This document shows positions 24,055 to 32,385 of a DNA stretch of 33,329 nt, piece by piece; the first letter of the stretch is position 1, and each line of letters begins with the position of its first letter. The position numbers were made by a program, and so were the translations under genes. Source of the DNA: Methanoregula sp. (GTDB taxonomy: Archaea; Halobacteriota; Methanomicrobia; Methanomicrobiales; Methanospirillaceae); assembly GCF_003170075.1 (NCBI RefSeq), contig NZ_PMZU01000013.1, positions 1 to 33,329 on the forward strand, read 5' to 3'. The notes under the pieces were generated by a model, which searched no databases, was not told the DNA's origin, and saw nothing but the letters and a program-made list of their open reading frames with translations.

Positions 24055-24060
24055 TTTTTT
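24055..24060 (+). terminator. T-tract after serS
   Basis: Six T, 25 bases after the serS stop and before the TATA box of the next gene. Confidence 0.35.
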
Positions 24061-24080
24061 ATCATCAAAAGCAAAACATC

Positions 24081-24090
24081 TGATAAATAC
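24081..24090 (+). promoter_or_regulatory. TATA box of the PH-like/zinc-ribbon gene
   Basis: TGATAAATAC lies about 50 bases before ATG 24137. Initiation about 25 bases downstream would fall on or just after ATG 24107, which is why the later ATG is preferred. Confidence 0.35.
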
Positions 24091-24136
24091 TTATTTGCCA
24101 TAGGTAATGCAAGAGTATACCAGGGAACGTGGTACT

Positions 24137-25660
24137 ATGGGCTATCCCGATTTGAAAAGTGACGAGTCCATTATTCTGACAGCACAGCATGTCAAGGTGA
24201 AGTCTGTGCCGTTCGAACTGGTGCTCACCAACCGGCGCCTTATCATCATCGACAGCGAGAAGAACGTTGTCCCTACTCAGCAGATCCCGCTGATAACGAT
24301 ACGGAACGTAGCAACCGGGGAAAATGCAATCCGCGACCCGGTTATCACGCTGACCATCCTGACCGATACGGCGGATACAAGGGAGCTCGCGCTTACCTTT
24401 GCCCTGCAGACTGCCGGCGAGCGCAAACGCGAGGCGGGCGAATGGGTAAAAGCCCTCAAGAAACAGATTTCCGAAGCGATATCATACCCGGTTGAGATGG
24501 TGCCGGATGCGCAGATTTCCGGGGAAACCCATCAGGAACATACCGGTACTCCCGGTGTAAAAAAGGGGATCGAGATTTCCCGCCCCATAAAAAAGATTGT
24601 GGTGGACACCAGCCACCTGCCTCCGAAACCTGTCGAGACCACGTCGCTCCCCGAGGGATCTTTCTGCGGCCGGTGCGGGAACCGCATCCCCCAGGGATCG
24701 ACATTCTGCAACCGGTGTGGGACCAAGGTTGCCACCCCGGGAGAAGAGGCGGCAGCCTCCGCAACCCCCGGGCAGATTGCCACGGCCCCGGCGGTTGCAT
24801 CTGGATCGGGTGACCGTAAAGGCCGGCCCATTGAGCAGATCATCCACTCGATTGAACCCCTGATTGAGGATTCGGTGCCCCGCACGGAAGCTGCCCCGGC
24901 AGTCCCGGAACCGGAAAAGGCACTCTTTGTTCCTGCCGACGCACCCGCAGTACCGACAGCTGAAACAACTCCCGCCGCGGCAGAAACGACGGTACCGGGA
25001 GCGGAACCGGTCGCAGCACCGGCAGTACCGCCCATACCCCCGGTTCCTCCATTGCCACCGGTTCCTGCAGCACCCCGGAAAAAACGGACAATGATTCTTT
25101 CGGGGGTCATAATCCTTATCGTGATCATCGCTGTAGCAGCCGGCGGATTTATGGTCATGAATAACATGCAGAAAAATACCGAAATTATGCCGGTGACAAC
25201 AACAATACCCACCACGTCCACAACCATGCCGACACTGAGACCGACGATGGTCATGACAACAATCGTTACAACGGCAGTGCCGACAACCGCACAGGTGCTT
25301 GTCCCTTCGACAGGAGTCTGGGCTAAAGTCACATACGATAAGATCTACACCGGTCTTATAGGTACCCCGGGTTCACAGGTTGAAGTAACAGATACCGGCG
25401 ATCACTTCTATATTATTCCCACCAGTGGCGGTACAGTTGCCGTAGATCTCCAGAAGACAGATGGCTCTGGTGACGAGCTGAAAGTTATCATCTACAAGGA
25501 GGGTAATGCGGTAAAAACATTGTCAACGACCACCCCCAAGGGCAGAATTGACCTGCAGTTTGCCCTTACAACTCCGACACCTACCCCGACACCTCTCCCC
25601 ACACAATCCCTTATGTCCAATGTGACAACAACGGTAAACGCGGCGAACAGCACGGCGTGA
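24137..25660 (+). CDS. PH-like domain, zinc-ribbon, one-pass membrane protein
   Basis: About 507 residues in clear modules, numbered from this start. First comes a bacterial-PH/GRAM-like domain (about 1-120; SIILTAQHVKVKSVPFELVLTNRRLIII). Next is a zinc ribbon with four Cys at 177, 180, 191 and 194 (FCGRCG ... FCNRCG), then a long Ala/Pro/Glu-rich linker with PPVPPLPPVP. A membrane span (about 319-340, GVIILIVIIAVAAGGFMV) follows a basic RKKR stop. After it come a Thr-rich stalk, a beta-rich outer domain of about 90 residues (WAKVTYDKIYTGLIGTPGSQVEV) and a TPTPTPTP tail. Topology: PH and ribbon inside, beta domain outside. Function unknown; transmembrane sensing or surface anchoring is inferred. 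ATG 24107 is an alternative start. Confidence 0.75.
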   Translation: MGYPDLKSDESIILTAQHVKVKSVPFELVLTNRRLIIIDSEKNVVPTQQIPLITIRNVATGENAIRDPVITLTILTDTADTRELALTFALQTAGERKREAGEWVKALKKQISEAISYPVEMVPDAQISGETHQEHTGTPGVKKGIEISRPIKKIVVDTSHLPPKPVETTSLPEGSFCGRCGNRIPQGSTFCNRCGTKVATPGEEAAASATPGQIATAPAVASGSGDRKGRPIEQIIHSIEPLIEDSVPRTEAAPAVPEPEKALFVPADAPAVPTAETTPAAAETTVPGAEPVAAPAVPPIPPVPPLPPVPAAPRKKRTMILSGVIILIVIIAVAAGGFMVMNNMQKNTEIMPVTTTIPTTSTTMPTLRPTMVMTTIVTTAVPTTAQVLVPSTGVWAKVTYDKIYTGLIGTPGSQVEVTDTGDHFYIIPTSGGTVAVDLQKTDGSGDELKVIIYKEGNAVKTLSTTTPKGRIDLQFALTTPTPTPTPLPTQSLMSNVTTTVNAANSTA

Positions 25661-25753
25661 TGATGGACGGGACTAAAAATTATTATTTTATCTGGCCGTG
25701 CGATGTGTATAGGGTAGAGAAAATAATAATAAACTTTTGTTGAGGGGTGTATC

Positions 25754-26713
25754 TTGAAACACCGGAACCTGTATGCAGGAATTCTCCTGCTCTTTATGCT
25801 CGCGGGTGCGGCAGCTGCATCCGGTTCGACACAGTCGTATCTGGGTAACATCGTTAAACTCTCGGGATACTGTTATACCAGTTCGACCGTCTACCTCTTC
25901 CTGACCGGGCCAAACCTTCCGGCGAACGGCGTTGCGCTGGATAACATCAACCGTCGGGCGGACCAGGGCGGGTTTACCGAGGTCAGCGTTGACGATCACG
26001 ATCACTGGGAATATGACTGGGGCACAAGTTCCCTCGGTGGAGGCCTTGATGCCGGAATATATACTATATATGTGGTTGACAGCCCCAATGATCGCTCCAA
26101 TCTGGATGAGGCGAGATACAGTACGATTTCCGTTTCCCTGGGCAACCCAAGCATCAGTGTCGTCACCGCAACCCCCGGCATTCCCGGCAGCTTTGACCTC
26201 CGCTCGGTACCGGATAATGCCTCGGTGGTAATAAATGGGAACTATAAAGGCAGCACACCGCTGAACGTGTCCGGTCTCGATCCCGGCACATACACAATCA
26301 CGTTCTCCCGGTTTAATTATGAGAAATTCACAACACCGGCAACGATTGAAGCGGGAGCGGTAACTGAAGTGAACGCAACGCTCCAGCCAAAGACCGGGGC
26401 CCTTGTTATCAACACAACCCCTGCCGGTGCACATATCCTTCTTGACGGGAACAATGGGGGGACAGCGCCGTTCACGAGCACGAACCTTACCGCTGGCAAC
26501 CACACGATCAATGCAACGCTTGAGGGGTATGTCCCTGTCGAAGTGCAGGCATATGTGATTGCCAACCAGACGGTGACGAGTACGATTGAACTGAAAAAAA
26601 ATGCCACAATTTTCCCGGGCTTTTCAGCTCTTGTCCCGGTTCCAGTAACGATCGGTGCCTGCACCGTGGCATTCCTGCTTTTTGCGTTCCGCCGTCCGCG
26701 TTCTGGTGCGTAA
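25754..26713 (+). CDS. exported surface protein with two PEGA domains and C-terminal membrane anchor
   Basis: A 319-residue exported protein. The start is TTG at 25754, supported by GAGGGGTG seven bases upstream. The N-terminus is a signal peptide (KHRNLYAGILLLFMLAGAAAASG). A beta-rich domain of ~120 residues follows, then two PEGA repeats: VPDNASVVINGNYKGSTPLN with LDPGTYTITFSRFNYE, and TTPAGAHILLDGNNGGTAPF with LTAGNHTINATLEGY. A single hydrophobic segment and RRPRSGA end the protein, anchoring it in the membrane. Such proteins belong to methanogen cell-surface families. AT-rich GAAAATAATAATAAAC (25719-25734) is a likely promoter. It follows the PH-like/zinc-ribbon gene after ~90 bases; both may serve the cell envelope. 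Confidence 0.8.
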   Translation: MKHRNLYAGILLLFMLAGAAAASGSTQSYLGNIVKLSGYCYTSSTVYLFLTGPNLPANGVALDNINRRADQGGFTEVSVDDHDHWEYDWGTSSLGGGLDAGIYTIYVVDSPNDRSNLDEARYSTISVSLGNPSISVVTATPGIPGSFDLRSVPDNASVVINGNYKGSTPLNVSGLDPGTYTITFSRFNYEKFTTPATIEAGAVTEVNATLQPKTGALVINTTPAGAHILLDGNNGGTAPFTSTNLTAGNHTINATLEGYVPVEVQAYVIANQTVTSTIELKKNATIFPGFSALVPVPVTIGACTVAFLLFAFRRPRSGA

Positions 26714-26875
26714 AAACGGTCGGGGGCTCTGTTAACATGTTGGGAGATAATCAATTTTTCTATGCCTGAAAAAATATACTATACCTCAACAAGTTAACAA
26801 AACCCTGCTTTGGAGAATCTCTAACTCGTGCTCTTTGAAAAATGAAGTTAGAGAATTTAACCATCAGTATAAGAG
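26714..26875. other. intergenic region with inverted repeat next to tRNA-Glu
   Basis: TCTCTAAC (26818-26825) is mirrored by GTTAGAGA (26847-26854) with a 21-base loop, on the 3' side of the tRNA. A related CTCTAACT occurs on the other side of the tRNA (26957-26964). No gene is seen. Confidence 0.4.
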
Positions 26876-26950
26876 TGCTGCTATGGGGATTTGAACCCCA
26901 GTCGCGGGCGTGAAAGGCCCGCATGATTGGCCGGTCTACACTATAGCAGC
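26876..26950 (-). tRNA. tRNA-Glu (anticodon TTC)
   Basis: On the minus strand the sequence begins GCTGCTA and ends TAGCAGC plus discriminator A, a perfect 7-bp acceptor stem. The anticodon stem CGGGC/GCCCG encloses the loop CTTTCAC, giving anticodon TTC. The D-arm GTGTAGACCGGCCAATCAT and T-arm CTGGGGTTCAAATCCCCA are typical of archaeal tRNA-Glu. CCA is not encoded. No intron. The unit is 75 bases. A TATA-like box lies about 30 bases upstream. Confidence 0.95.
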
Positions 26951-26979
26951 GTATTGCTCTAACTAGTTTTACTCTACCT

Positions 26980-26988
26980 GATAAATAG
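26980..26988 (-). promoter_or_regulatory. TATA box of tRNA-Glu
   Basis: The minus strand reads CTATTTATC about 30 bases before the tRNA 5' end, the usual archaeal spacing. Confidence 0.4.
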
Positions 26989-27071
26989 GTTATGGAAACA
27001 GGCACAGGAGAGTAACGGAGTCTTCCCGCCAATTATCGTTAAAAAAAAGGGTAATGTACTATTTCAGTCCC

Positions 27072-27090
27072 TAAATCCAGGAGGGATTTA
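27072..27090 (+). promoter_or_regulatory. hairpin with a Shine-Dalgarno sequence in its loop
   Basis: TAAATCC-AGGAG-GGATTTA is a perfect 7-bp stem with a 5-base loop. AGGAGG, a full anti-16S match, begins in the loop and ends in the stem, eight bases before an ATG at 27093. Confidence 0.55.
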
Positions 27091-27092
27091 CG

Positions 27093-27155
27093 ATGGAAAA
27101 AATAAGAAAATCTGCGAACCTAAAATGTATGGTGAAAAAGTACATCTGTCAATGA
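27093..27155 (+). CDS. possible 20-residue basic peptide
   Basis: The frame reads MEKIRKSANLKCMVKKYICQ and stops at TGA. It is supported only by the perfect AGGAGG at optimal spacing. The peptide is basic with two Cys and no similarity I recognise. It could be a small functional peptide, or a leftover start of a lost gene. Confidence 0.35.
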   Translation: MEKIRKSANLKCMVKKYICQ

Positions 27156-27356
27156 CCGGAAAACACTGACGCTTCAGGGGCTTCGCCCCGCCGCTATGGC
27201 GCCCCGGTTGCGATAGTGTGGTATTACATGGACCGAAATTTTTGGTAATACAGAAGAATCGCATGCGCCCTCGCCCCCCCATGGGGGCAGGGCTGGCGCA
27301 AGGGGGGAGCGGACGATTGTCAGAACCAGAGGTTAGGGGCTAGATTGGCACTTTAC

Positions 27357-27366
27357 CAAAAAAAAT
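27357..27366 (-). terminator. T-tract after ilvE
   Basis: The minus strand reads AATTTTTTTTGG directly after the ilvE stop. Confidence 0.4.
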
Positions 27367-28335
27367 TTATCTCTTCTTTGGTGCAGCGTTCTTTGCCACA
27401 CTCTTCTTTGCTGCCGTCTTTTTGATCGCGACTTTTTTCATAACGGTCTTTTTTGTGCCTGTAACTTTCTTTGCGATGGGGTATCCTTCCTTTGCAGTTA
27501 CGGCATGGAACGCTGCCATCAGCTGGCGGGTAATGGGGCCGACCTTGCCCGAGCCAATGACCCTGCCATCAACCCACGTGATGGGGCCAATTTCAGCGGC
27601 TGTGCCGGTGCAGATGAGTTCGTCCGCGGTGTAGAGATCGAAGTACCCGAGGTTCTGCTCCCGGAAGGTGATCCCGAGCGACTCTGCGATCTCTTTTACG
27701 ACCATCCGGGTGATGCCCCGGAGGTTGTTGAGCGTGTGCGGGGTAATGATCTCGCCGTTCTTGACGATATACAGGTTGTCGCCCGAACCCTCTGCCACGT
27801 ACCCGTTCGTGTCAAAGAAGATCGCCTCGTCGCCACCCTTGTAGTTCGCCTCGATCTTCGCGAGGATATTGTTGAGGTAATTGAGACTCTTCACGTTGGG
27901 TGGGAGGGACTCTGCGGCGTTTCTCCGGACCGAGACAGTGATCGCTTTGAGGCCCTTCTCGTACAGGTCGCCGTACATCGCGCCCCAGGTCACGGCAATG
28001 ACAATAACCGAGGCTTTCTCGCACTTGCGGGGGTCAAGGCCGAGGTCGCCGACGCCCCGGGTGATGATCGGCCGGATGTAGGCATCTTTGAGCTTGTTCC
28101 GGCGCAGCGTCTCGCAGATCGCCTCGGTCATCGCTTCTTTTGAGATCGGAGGCTGGATATCGACCGTCTTTGCCGAATCGTAGAGCCGGTCGAGATGTTC
28201 CTTTAACCGAAATATCCTGCCGTTGTAAGCGCGGATCCCTTCAAAAACACCATCCCCGTATAACAGGCCGTGATCGAACACGGAGACCTTTGCAAGGCCT
28301 TCGGGGAGGTATTTCCCGTCAATGTAAATGATCAT
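27367..28335 (-). CDS. ilvE: branched-chain amino-acid aminotransferase with H1-like lysine-rich tail
   Basis: IlvE is a class IV PLP enzyme that makes the last step of isoleucine, leucine and valine synthesis with glutamate as amino donor. The start [39 protein letters not shown]-type block, the PLP-Lys segment [14 protein letters not shown], the [11 protein letters not shown] segment and [14 protein letters not shown] are all classic. The enzyme core ends near residue 288. A further 34 residues are added ([18 protein letters not shown] and [15 protein letters not shown]), mostly Lys and Ala, resembling histone H1 or HU tails. The start has no ribosome site and may be leaderless. It is 14 kb from the cimA-ilvBN operon, with which it shares the pathway. 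Confidence 0.93.
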   Translation of the reverse strand: MIIYIDGKYLPEGLAKVSVFDHGLLYGDGVFEGIRAYNGRIFRLKEHLDRLYDSAKTVDIQPPISKEAMTEAICETLRRNKLKDAYIRPIITRGVGDLGLDPRKCEKASVIVIAVTWGAMYGDLYEKGLKAITVSVRRNAAESLPPNVKSLNYLNNILAKIEANYKGGDEAIFFDTNGYVAEGSGDNLYIVKNGEIITPHTLNNLRGITRMVVKEIAESLGITFREQNLGYFDLYTADELICTGTAAEIGPITWVDGRVIGSGKVGPITRQLMAAFHAVTAKEGYPIAKKVTGTKKTVMKKVAIKKTAAKKSVAKNAAPKKR

Positions 28336-28461
28336 ATTGTGTTATGGGATGTCGATCGTCTTGTATTTTTTCTTTGATCCGGTGCGGGTGATGATGTGGG
28401 CATCAGGCAAATCATTCCTCAATAATGAGGGGATCGTTGCAGATCTCTGTAATTACGATGT

Positions 28462-28564
28462 GTGCCGCCGCCCCCGAAGGGACGCTCCCGCGGCGGATCA
28501 GGACGGGTAAAACCGCACTCGCCCCATCGTGTGCCTTGGAGAGGCCCTGAGGCGGGGAACCCTC
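28462..28564 (+). repeat. dispersed GC-rich element, copy B
   Basis: Same two blocks as 8144-8272 in the same order and orientation, with a shorter spacer (41 bases instead of 67). Block 1 at 28462-28501 (GCCGCCG ... CGGCGGATCAG), block 2 at 28543-28564 (GGCCCTGAGGCGGGGAACCC). An A/T-rich TATTATTT follows. Confidence 0.6.
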
Positions 28565-28664
28565 CTATTATTTACTAGGGTCTCTGCTGACCGGTGATGC
28601 CCGGTCTTTTTCCTCATCCTTCTCTAATGCAGCCCTTTCGATCACTCAAAGTAAAAATACGAAT

Positions 28665-28670
28665 AAAAAA
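28665..28670 (-). terminator. T-tract after the F430 operon
   Basis: Six T on the minus strand, about 35 bases after the cfbB stop. Confidence 0.35.
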
Positions 28671-28704
28671 CAGCACCCAGTTCTCGCACCTAATGAGCCA
28701 CTTA

Positions 28705-30078
28705 TCACTTCCGGCTCCGGCAACCATCGACAAAGTTCCGGAACATCTCCCGGCTTCCCACCGGGTGCAGGTGCGTGTAACTCCCAAGCGTGTTCTTTAT
28801 TACCGCACCGTCCAGCATCTCCCTGATCCCGATCCCCCGCGAAAGTTTGTAGGCAAATTTTGTCGATGGATCGAGTGCCACTTCCGAGTAATGAAACTCA
28901 TGGCCCCGGAACCGGGCTGCACCCATTGGGCACTGGGCATTACTGACACCCTCTACGTAGCTGACCACGCGCCGGGCCGGCATCCGGGTATCGCCCGGGA
29001 ACACCCCACACATCGCTCCGGAGAGTTCAGTCTCCCGACCCTGCCAGCCTTTATTAAGTACCATCCGGTTCGTGAGATACATGAGCCCGCCACACTCTGC
29101 ATAGATGGGTGTACCGTTCTTTGAGACATCACGAATTGCTTCCCGTATCCGGTCGTTCGCCTCCAGTTCCGGCACGAAGAGCTCCGGGTATCCCCCGCCG
29201 ATAATGAACCCATCCGCATCCGGCAGCCGGTCGTGAACAGGGCTGAACTGCACGACGCTTGCCCCAAGCGATGGGAGAACATCAAAGAGATCAGCATAGT
29301 AGAAGTTGAACGCCTCGTCGTAAGCGACCCCGATGCGCATATCCTGCTCCGGAGAGGGATTGAGCAGCGAGGCTTTTTGACATGACGGGATCCCTTTTGC
29401 AAGCGCAAGGAGCCGGTCGAGATCCACGTATCTTCCGATAATGTCGGTGATCGTCCGGATCCGCTCGTCAAAATCCCCCCGGCCCGCTCCCTCGCGGTAC
29501 GGGACAAGGCCGAGATGACGCATGGCAAGCTGCATCTCGTCCATCCGGGGGATCGCGCCGATGACCGGCACACCACAGTAATATTCGATCGCCCGCGTCG
29601 CTTTTTCCTTGTGCGAGCCGCCTTTGACCTGGTTTAGAATGACGCCGGCGATCCTGACATCGGGATCAAATGCCTGGAATCCCTTCACGATCGCAGCGGC
29701 ACTCCGGGTGATGCTCTGCGCCGAGACCACGAGCACCACCGGCAGGTCGAGCGTCTTTGCAATTGCGGCCGTACTGCCGGTATCATCCAGCGCCTCAGCC
29801 CCTTCATAAAGGCCCCGCACCCCTTCGACCAGTGCAAAGTCGGCGCCCCGGCACCCGAACGAGAAGATATCCCGGACCTGGCGGTCGCCGAGCGCAAAAT
29901 TGTCGAGGTTCCGGCAGGGGCGGCCTGAGACCGCGGAAAGGTACGAAGGATCAATATAGTCCATCCCAACCTTGAAGGTCTGGACAATGCCCCGTTTTTT
30001 CAGGAGAGCTGCAAGCGCGAGCGTAATGCTCGTTTTCCCGCTACCGGACCGGTCGCCGGTAATGAGCAGCGCTTTCAT
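28705..30078 (-). CDS. cfbB: Ni-sirohydrochlorin a,c-diamide synthase
   Basis: CfbB amidates the a and c acetate side chains of Ni-sirohydrochlorin with glutamine and ATP, the second step of coenzyme F430 synthesis. It is a CbiA homologue. The N-terminal P-loop is ITGDRSGSGKTSITLAL, followed by KVGMDYIDPSYLS and VEGVRGLYEG. The C-terminal glutaminase-type domain has GFIIGGGYPELF and the nucleophile segment PIYAECGGLMYLT (Cys). The end GSYTHLHPVG contains the His of the triad region. Length (457 residues) is standard. Family alone cannot exclude cobyrinate amidation, but the cfb neighbours settle it. The start overlaps the cfbD stop by four bases. Confidence 0.92.
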   Translation of the reverse strand: MKALLITGDRSGSGKTSITLALAALLKKRGIVQTFKVGMDYIDPSYLSAVSGRPCRNLDNFALGDRQVRDIFSFGCRGADFALVEGVRGLYEGAEALDDTGSTAAIAKTLDLPVVLVVSAQSITRSAAAIVKGFQAFDPDVRIAGVILNQVKGGSHKEKATRAIEYYCGVPVIGAIPRMDEMQLAMRHLGLVPYREGAGRGDFDERIRTITDIIGRYVDLDRLLALAKGIPSCQKASLLNPSPEQDMRIGVAYDEAFNFYYADLFDVLPSLGASVVQFSPVHDRLPDADGFIIGGGYPELFVPELEANDRIREAIRDVSKNGTPIYAECGGLMYLTNRMVLNKGWQGRETELSGAMCGVFPGDTRMPARRVVSYVEGVSNAQCPMGAARFRGHEFHYSEVALDPSTKFAYKLSRGIGIREMLDGAVIKNTLGSYTHLHPVGSREMFRNFVDGCRSRK

Positions 30079-31145
30079 ACAAGGCTCCGGAGCACCGCAC
30101 CAAACTCGCTCTCCACGATCTCCCGCACGCCCAGCGTCTTTGGGTGGAGGTCGATCTCAACGAGCACATGCTGGTGCCCGATTGCATGAAGCGGCGCGAC
30201 CTGACGGGGACCGTTTGTCACCGAGAAGCACTCGATTCCGTTCGTGTACTCTGGGGGAATCGCGTGCGGGACGCCGGCAATAATGGCAAACTGCGGGGCA
30301 AGTTCCCGGAGACGGGCCCCGAGTATGTCACCGTTTGCCCCATACTCGTCCAGCGCCCCGTTTATCTCCAGCGGCACGCCGCGCTTTGCCATCTCGTCCC
30401 GGATCCGCTGTGCATCCGCCCGCACCTTGGGCAGGCCCCGGTTGTCGAGATTTGCGATGTACGTAATATTCGCGTCGGGGCAGGCATCGTGAAGTGCGAT
30501 TAGTTCGTCGGCAAACATATAAGCCGTCTCTTTTTTGGCATTTAAGATCGCGACTCCCTTTGCCCCGCTTTTCGCGCATTCGATAAGGCGCTGTGCGGCT
30601 ACGTGCTTTAAGTCTCCCCGTGAGGGTTCGATGTATGCCTGCGACGCGGCGCCCCGGATTTTTTCGACCTCGTTTGCTTTTCCCATGAGCCGGTACTGGC
30701 GTGCGAGTTCGTCTTCGGTGATCCACCCGGCTTCCTTTGCCGCATCAAGGGTCGCAAGCACGCCGGAAATATTCTCGGGAAATCCTGCATGGATGTCCAC
30801 GGCAATTGTCGGTATCGTGATCCCCGCGCTGTCAATGGCCGATGTGAGATCCTCGCCGATGATCATCGAGACGCAGGTTCCAATCACGGCCATCCTTTTT
30901 GGGGAAAACGTATTTTCTGCGTATCGCAGTATCTCTTCGAGTGGCTTCTGGCCGCCAAAGATAAACTCGTTGTCCGCAAGTGCGGTCGTAAGTACCCGCA
31001 TCCCGTCCTCTTCGAGAAGCCGGGCGTGCTTAAACGAGCAGCCCGATGGGCCGTGCAGGATCGCCACATCCACCTTGAGGTCGCGTGCGGTATAGAGTGC
31101 GGCCACAATCGAACTCGGACGGGGGTGCATGAATCGTGCTGGCAT
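30075..31145 (-). CDS. cfbD: Ni-sirohydrochlorin a,c-diamide reductive cyclase subunit CfbD
   Basis: CfbD is the NifD-like component that, with the NifH-like reductase CfbC, performs the multi-electron reduction and lactam ring closure giving 15,17(3)-seco-F430-17(3)-acid. The 356-residue product has the nitrogenase-family Cys positions in LHGPSGCSFKHARLL and AVIGTCVSMIIGEDL, and conserved segments VDIHAGFPENISG and YIANLDNRGLPKV. The frame is open to ATG 31160, but GGAGGT at the end of cfbE lies seven bases before ATG 31145 (MPARFMHPRPSS), a near-perfect ribosome site, so that start is chosen. It lies five bases after the cfbE stop. cfbC is not in the window. Confidence 0.92.
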   Translation of the reverse strand: MPARFMHPRPSSIVAALYTARDLKVDVAILHGPSGCSFKHARLLEEDGMRVLTTALADNEFIFGGQKPLEEILRYAENTFSPKRMAVIGTCVSMIIGEDLTSAIDSAGITIPTIAVDIHAGFPENISGVLATLDAAKEAGWITEDELARQYRLMGKANEVEKIRGAASQAYIEPSRGDLKHVAAQRLIECAKSGAKGVAILNAKKETAYMFADELIALHDACPDANITYIANLDNRGLPKVRADAQRIRDEMAKRGVPLEINGALDEYGANGDILGARLRELAPQFAIIAGVPHAIPPEYTNGIECFSVTNGPRQVAPLHAIGHQHVLVEIDLHPKTLGVREIVESEFGAVLRSLV

Positions 31146-31150
31146 ACCAG

Positions 31151-32377
31151 TTACCTCCATGTCTTGACCGCTAGCACAATAGCACCGGTCGTTGTTTTTT
31201 CAAGAGCACAGCGCTCGGCCTCCTCAAGGGTCGGACAGACTGCGTCGATTCTCCACGGGACAGAAGACCCGGATTTTTCTTTATGTTCCGGGGGATCCCC
31301 CACCCAGATGACCGAGCGGGGCCGGATCGTTTCGATTGCCGATACGATCTGCTCATAAGGGAACCCTTCACAGACGGCACCGTCTCCTTTAACCGTCCCG
31401 ATCACCAGCGTGATCCCAGGAGATCCTGCACAGGCACGGGCGTATCGGGCGGCCTCGACCGTTGTTTCAACCGTTGTGCCGCTGTTTGCATTGTCGATGA
31501 CAAGAACGTTTTTGTGTTTTCGTACCGACATGCGACCCGCCACCCCGGAAAAGGTGGAAAGCGGTGCGGGATCGTACCCGAGCATCACCGCGGCCGTTGC
31601 GGCAAGGGCAAGTGGGACCCGGTACCCTTGCAGGGCTAGCAGGGGATTCGTAAACGCTGCAGTTTGGACACCCGACGTGATGGTGCAGGTCGTGCCGGAG
31701 ACGCTGGCAACATTGTCCAGCTGCACTGCATCCGCATGTGCAACGGCCGGGATACCGGGGGCGAGCAGGAGATGCCGGCTTTTTCCGGCCGATGCAATCT
31801 TTTCTGCGAGCGCACTTTTTTTCTTGGCTGCGCACCGGTAATCTGACGGCGACGTGATGATGGTCAGGTCACCGGCGCCGGTCACCCCGAGAGACTCTTC
31901 AGCGACAAGCCAGCCGTGAAGGGATGTCGCATTTTCTGCGGCCGCAAGCACCGAGGCCGGCGTGATACTTTTTTTAAAAAGCCACCTTCGCCCGGGCATC
32001 GCATACGTCCCGGCCGATGTATGCAGGACGCCGGGGCCGGGCAGCAGGTGCGCAAGTGCATGCGCCGTAGTCGTTTTTCCCTGCGCCCCGGTGATCTCGA
32101 TCATTGGATTGGGCAGATGGCCTTCGAGCAGTTGTCGCACTGCTTCGTGATGTGATATGACCAATGCCGATACGGTACGTCCGGCAAGCAGCGGGTGTGC
32201 AGGGTCAAGGTGGACCGGGGCAACAATGAGATCGTATGTCTCTTGTGCAGCCCGTTCTGCCGCATCCGGTGTCGTACCCCGGTATACGTCCACCATGTCA
32301 ACAGCGTGACCGGCACGGGCAAACGCTGTACCAATCTCGCAGCCGCCATGGATCGTATCAAGTACCAGGATCCGCAT
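31151..32377 (-). CDS. cfbE: coenzyme F430 synthetase (MurF-like ligase)
   Basis: CfbE closes the last, six-membered carbocyclic ring of F430 using ATP; it belongs to the Mur ligase family. The ATP-binding P-loop is EITGAQGKTTTAHALAHLL. The central domain includes ITPASVLAAAE and WLVAEESLGVTGAGDLTIITSPSDY. The C-terminal domain has SGVAGRMSVRKHKNVLVIDNANSGTT, the Mur-type hinge region. The 408-residue length fits. It starts eight bases after the cfbA stop and ends five bases before cfbD, so it is in the middle of the operon. Confidence 0.92.
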   Translation of the reverse strand: MRILVLDTIHGGCEIGTAFARAGHAVDMVDVYRGTTPDAAERAAQETYDLIVAPVHLDPAHPLLAGRTVSALVISHHEAVRQLLEGHLPNPMIEITGAQGKTTTAHALAHLLPGPGVLHTSAGTYAMPGRRWLFKKSITPASVLAAAENATSLHGWLVAEESLGVTGAGDLTIITSPSDYRCAAKKKSALAEKIASAGKSRHLLLAPGIPAVAHADAVQLDNVASVSGTTCTITSGVQTAAFTNPLLALQGYRVPLALAATAAVMLGYDPAPLSTFSGVAGRMSVRKHKNVLVIDNANSGTTVETTVEAARYARACAGSPGITLVIGTVKGDGAVCEGFPYEQIVSAIETIRPRSVIWVGDPPEHKEKSGSSVPWRIDAVCPTLEEAERCALEKTTTGAIVLAVKTWR

Positions 32378-32385
32378 ATTCCGTG

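Larger units (their letters stand above)
27033..27366. other. intergenic region with hairpins and a possible mini-gene
   Basis: About 330 bases between the tRNA and ilvE. It contains the SD hairpin and 20-codon frame described separately, a GGGGC-TTC-GCCCC hairpin (27177-27189), and a larger hairpin with TGCGCC/GGCGCA arms around CCCC-CAT-GGGG (about 27263-27301). The run of A at 27358-27365 is the T8 terminator of ilvE on the minus strand. Confidence 0.5.
28336..28704. other. intergenic region with second dispersed element
   Basis: About 370 bases. It holds a small hairpin CCTCA-ATAA-TGAGG (28417-28430), copy B of the GC-rich element, and the cfbB terminator (T6 on the minus strand, 28665-28670). 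No gene is supported; short frames here are overlaps of the repeat. Confidence 0.5.

Noticed and set aside
27177-27301. Third copy of the GC-rich dispersed element
   Set aside because: The region has GC-rich hairpins, but neither the CGGCGGATCAG nor the GGCCCTGA block is present.
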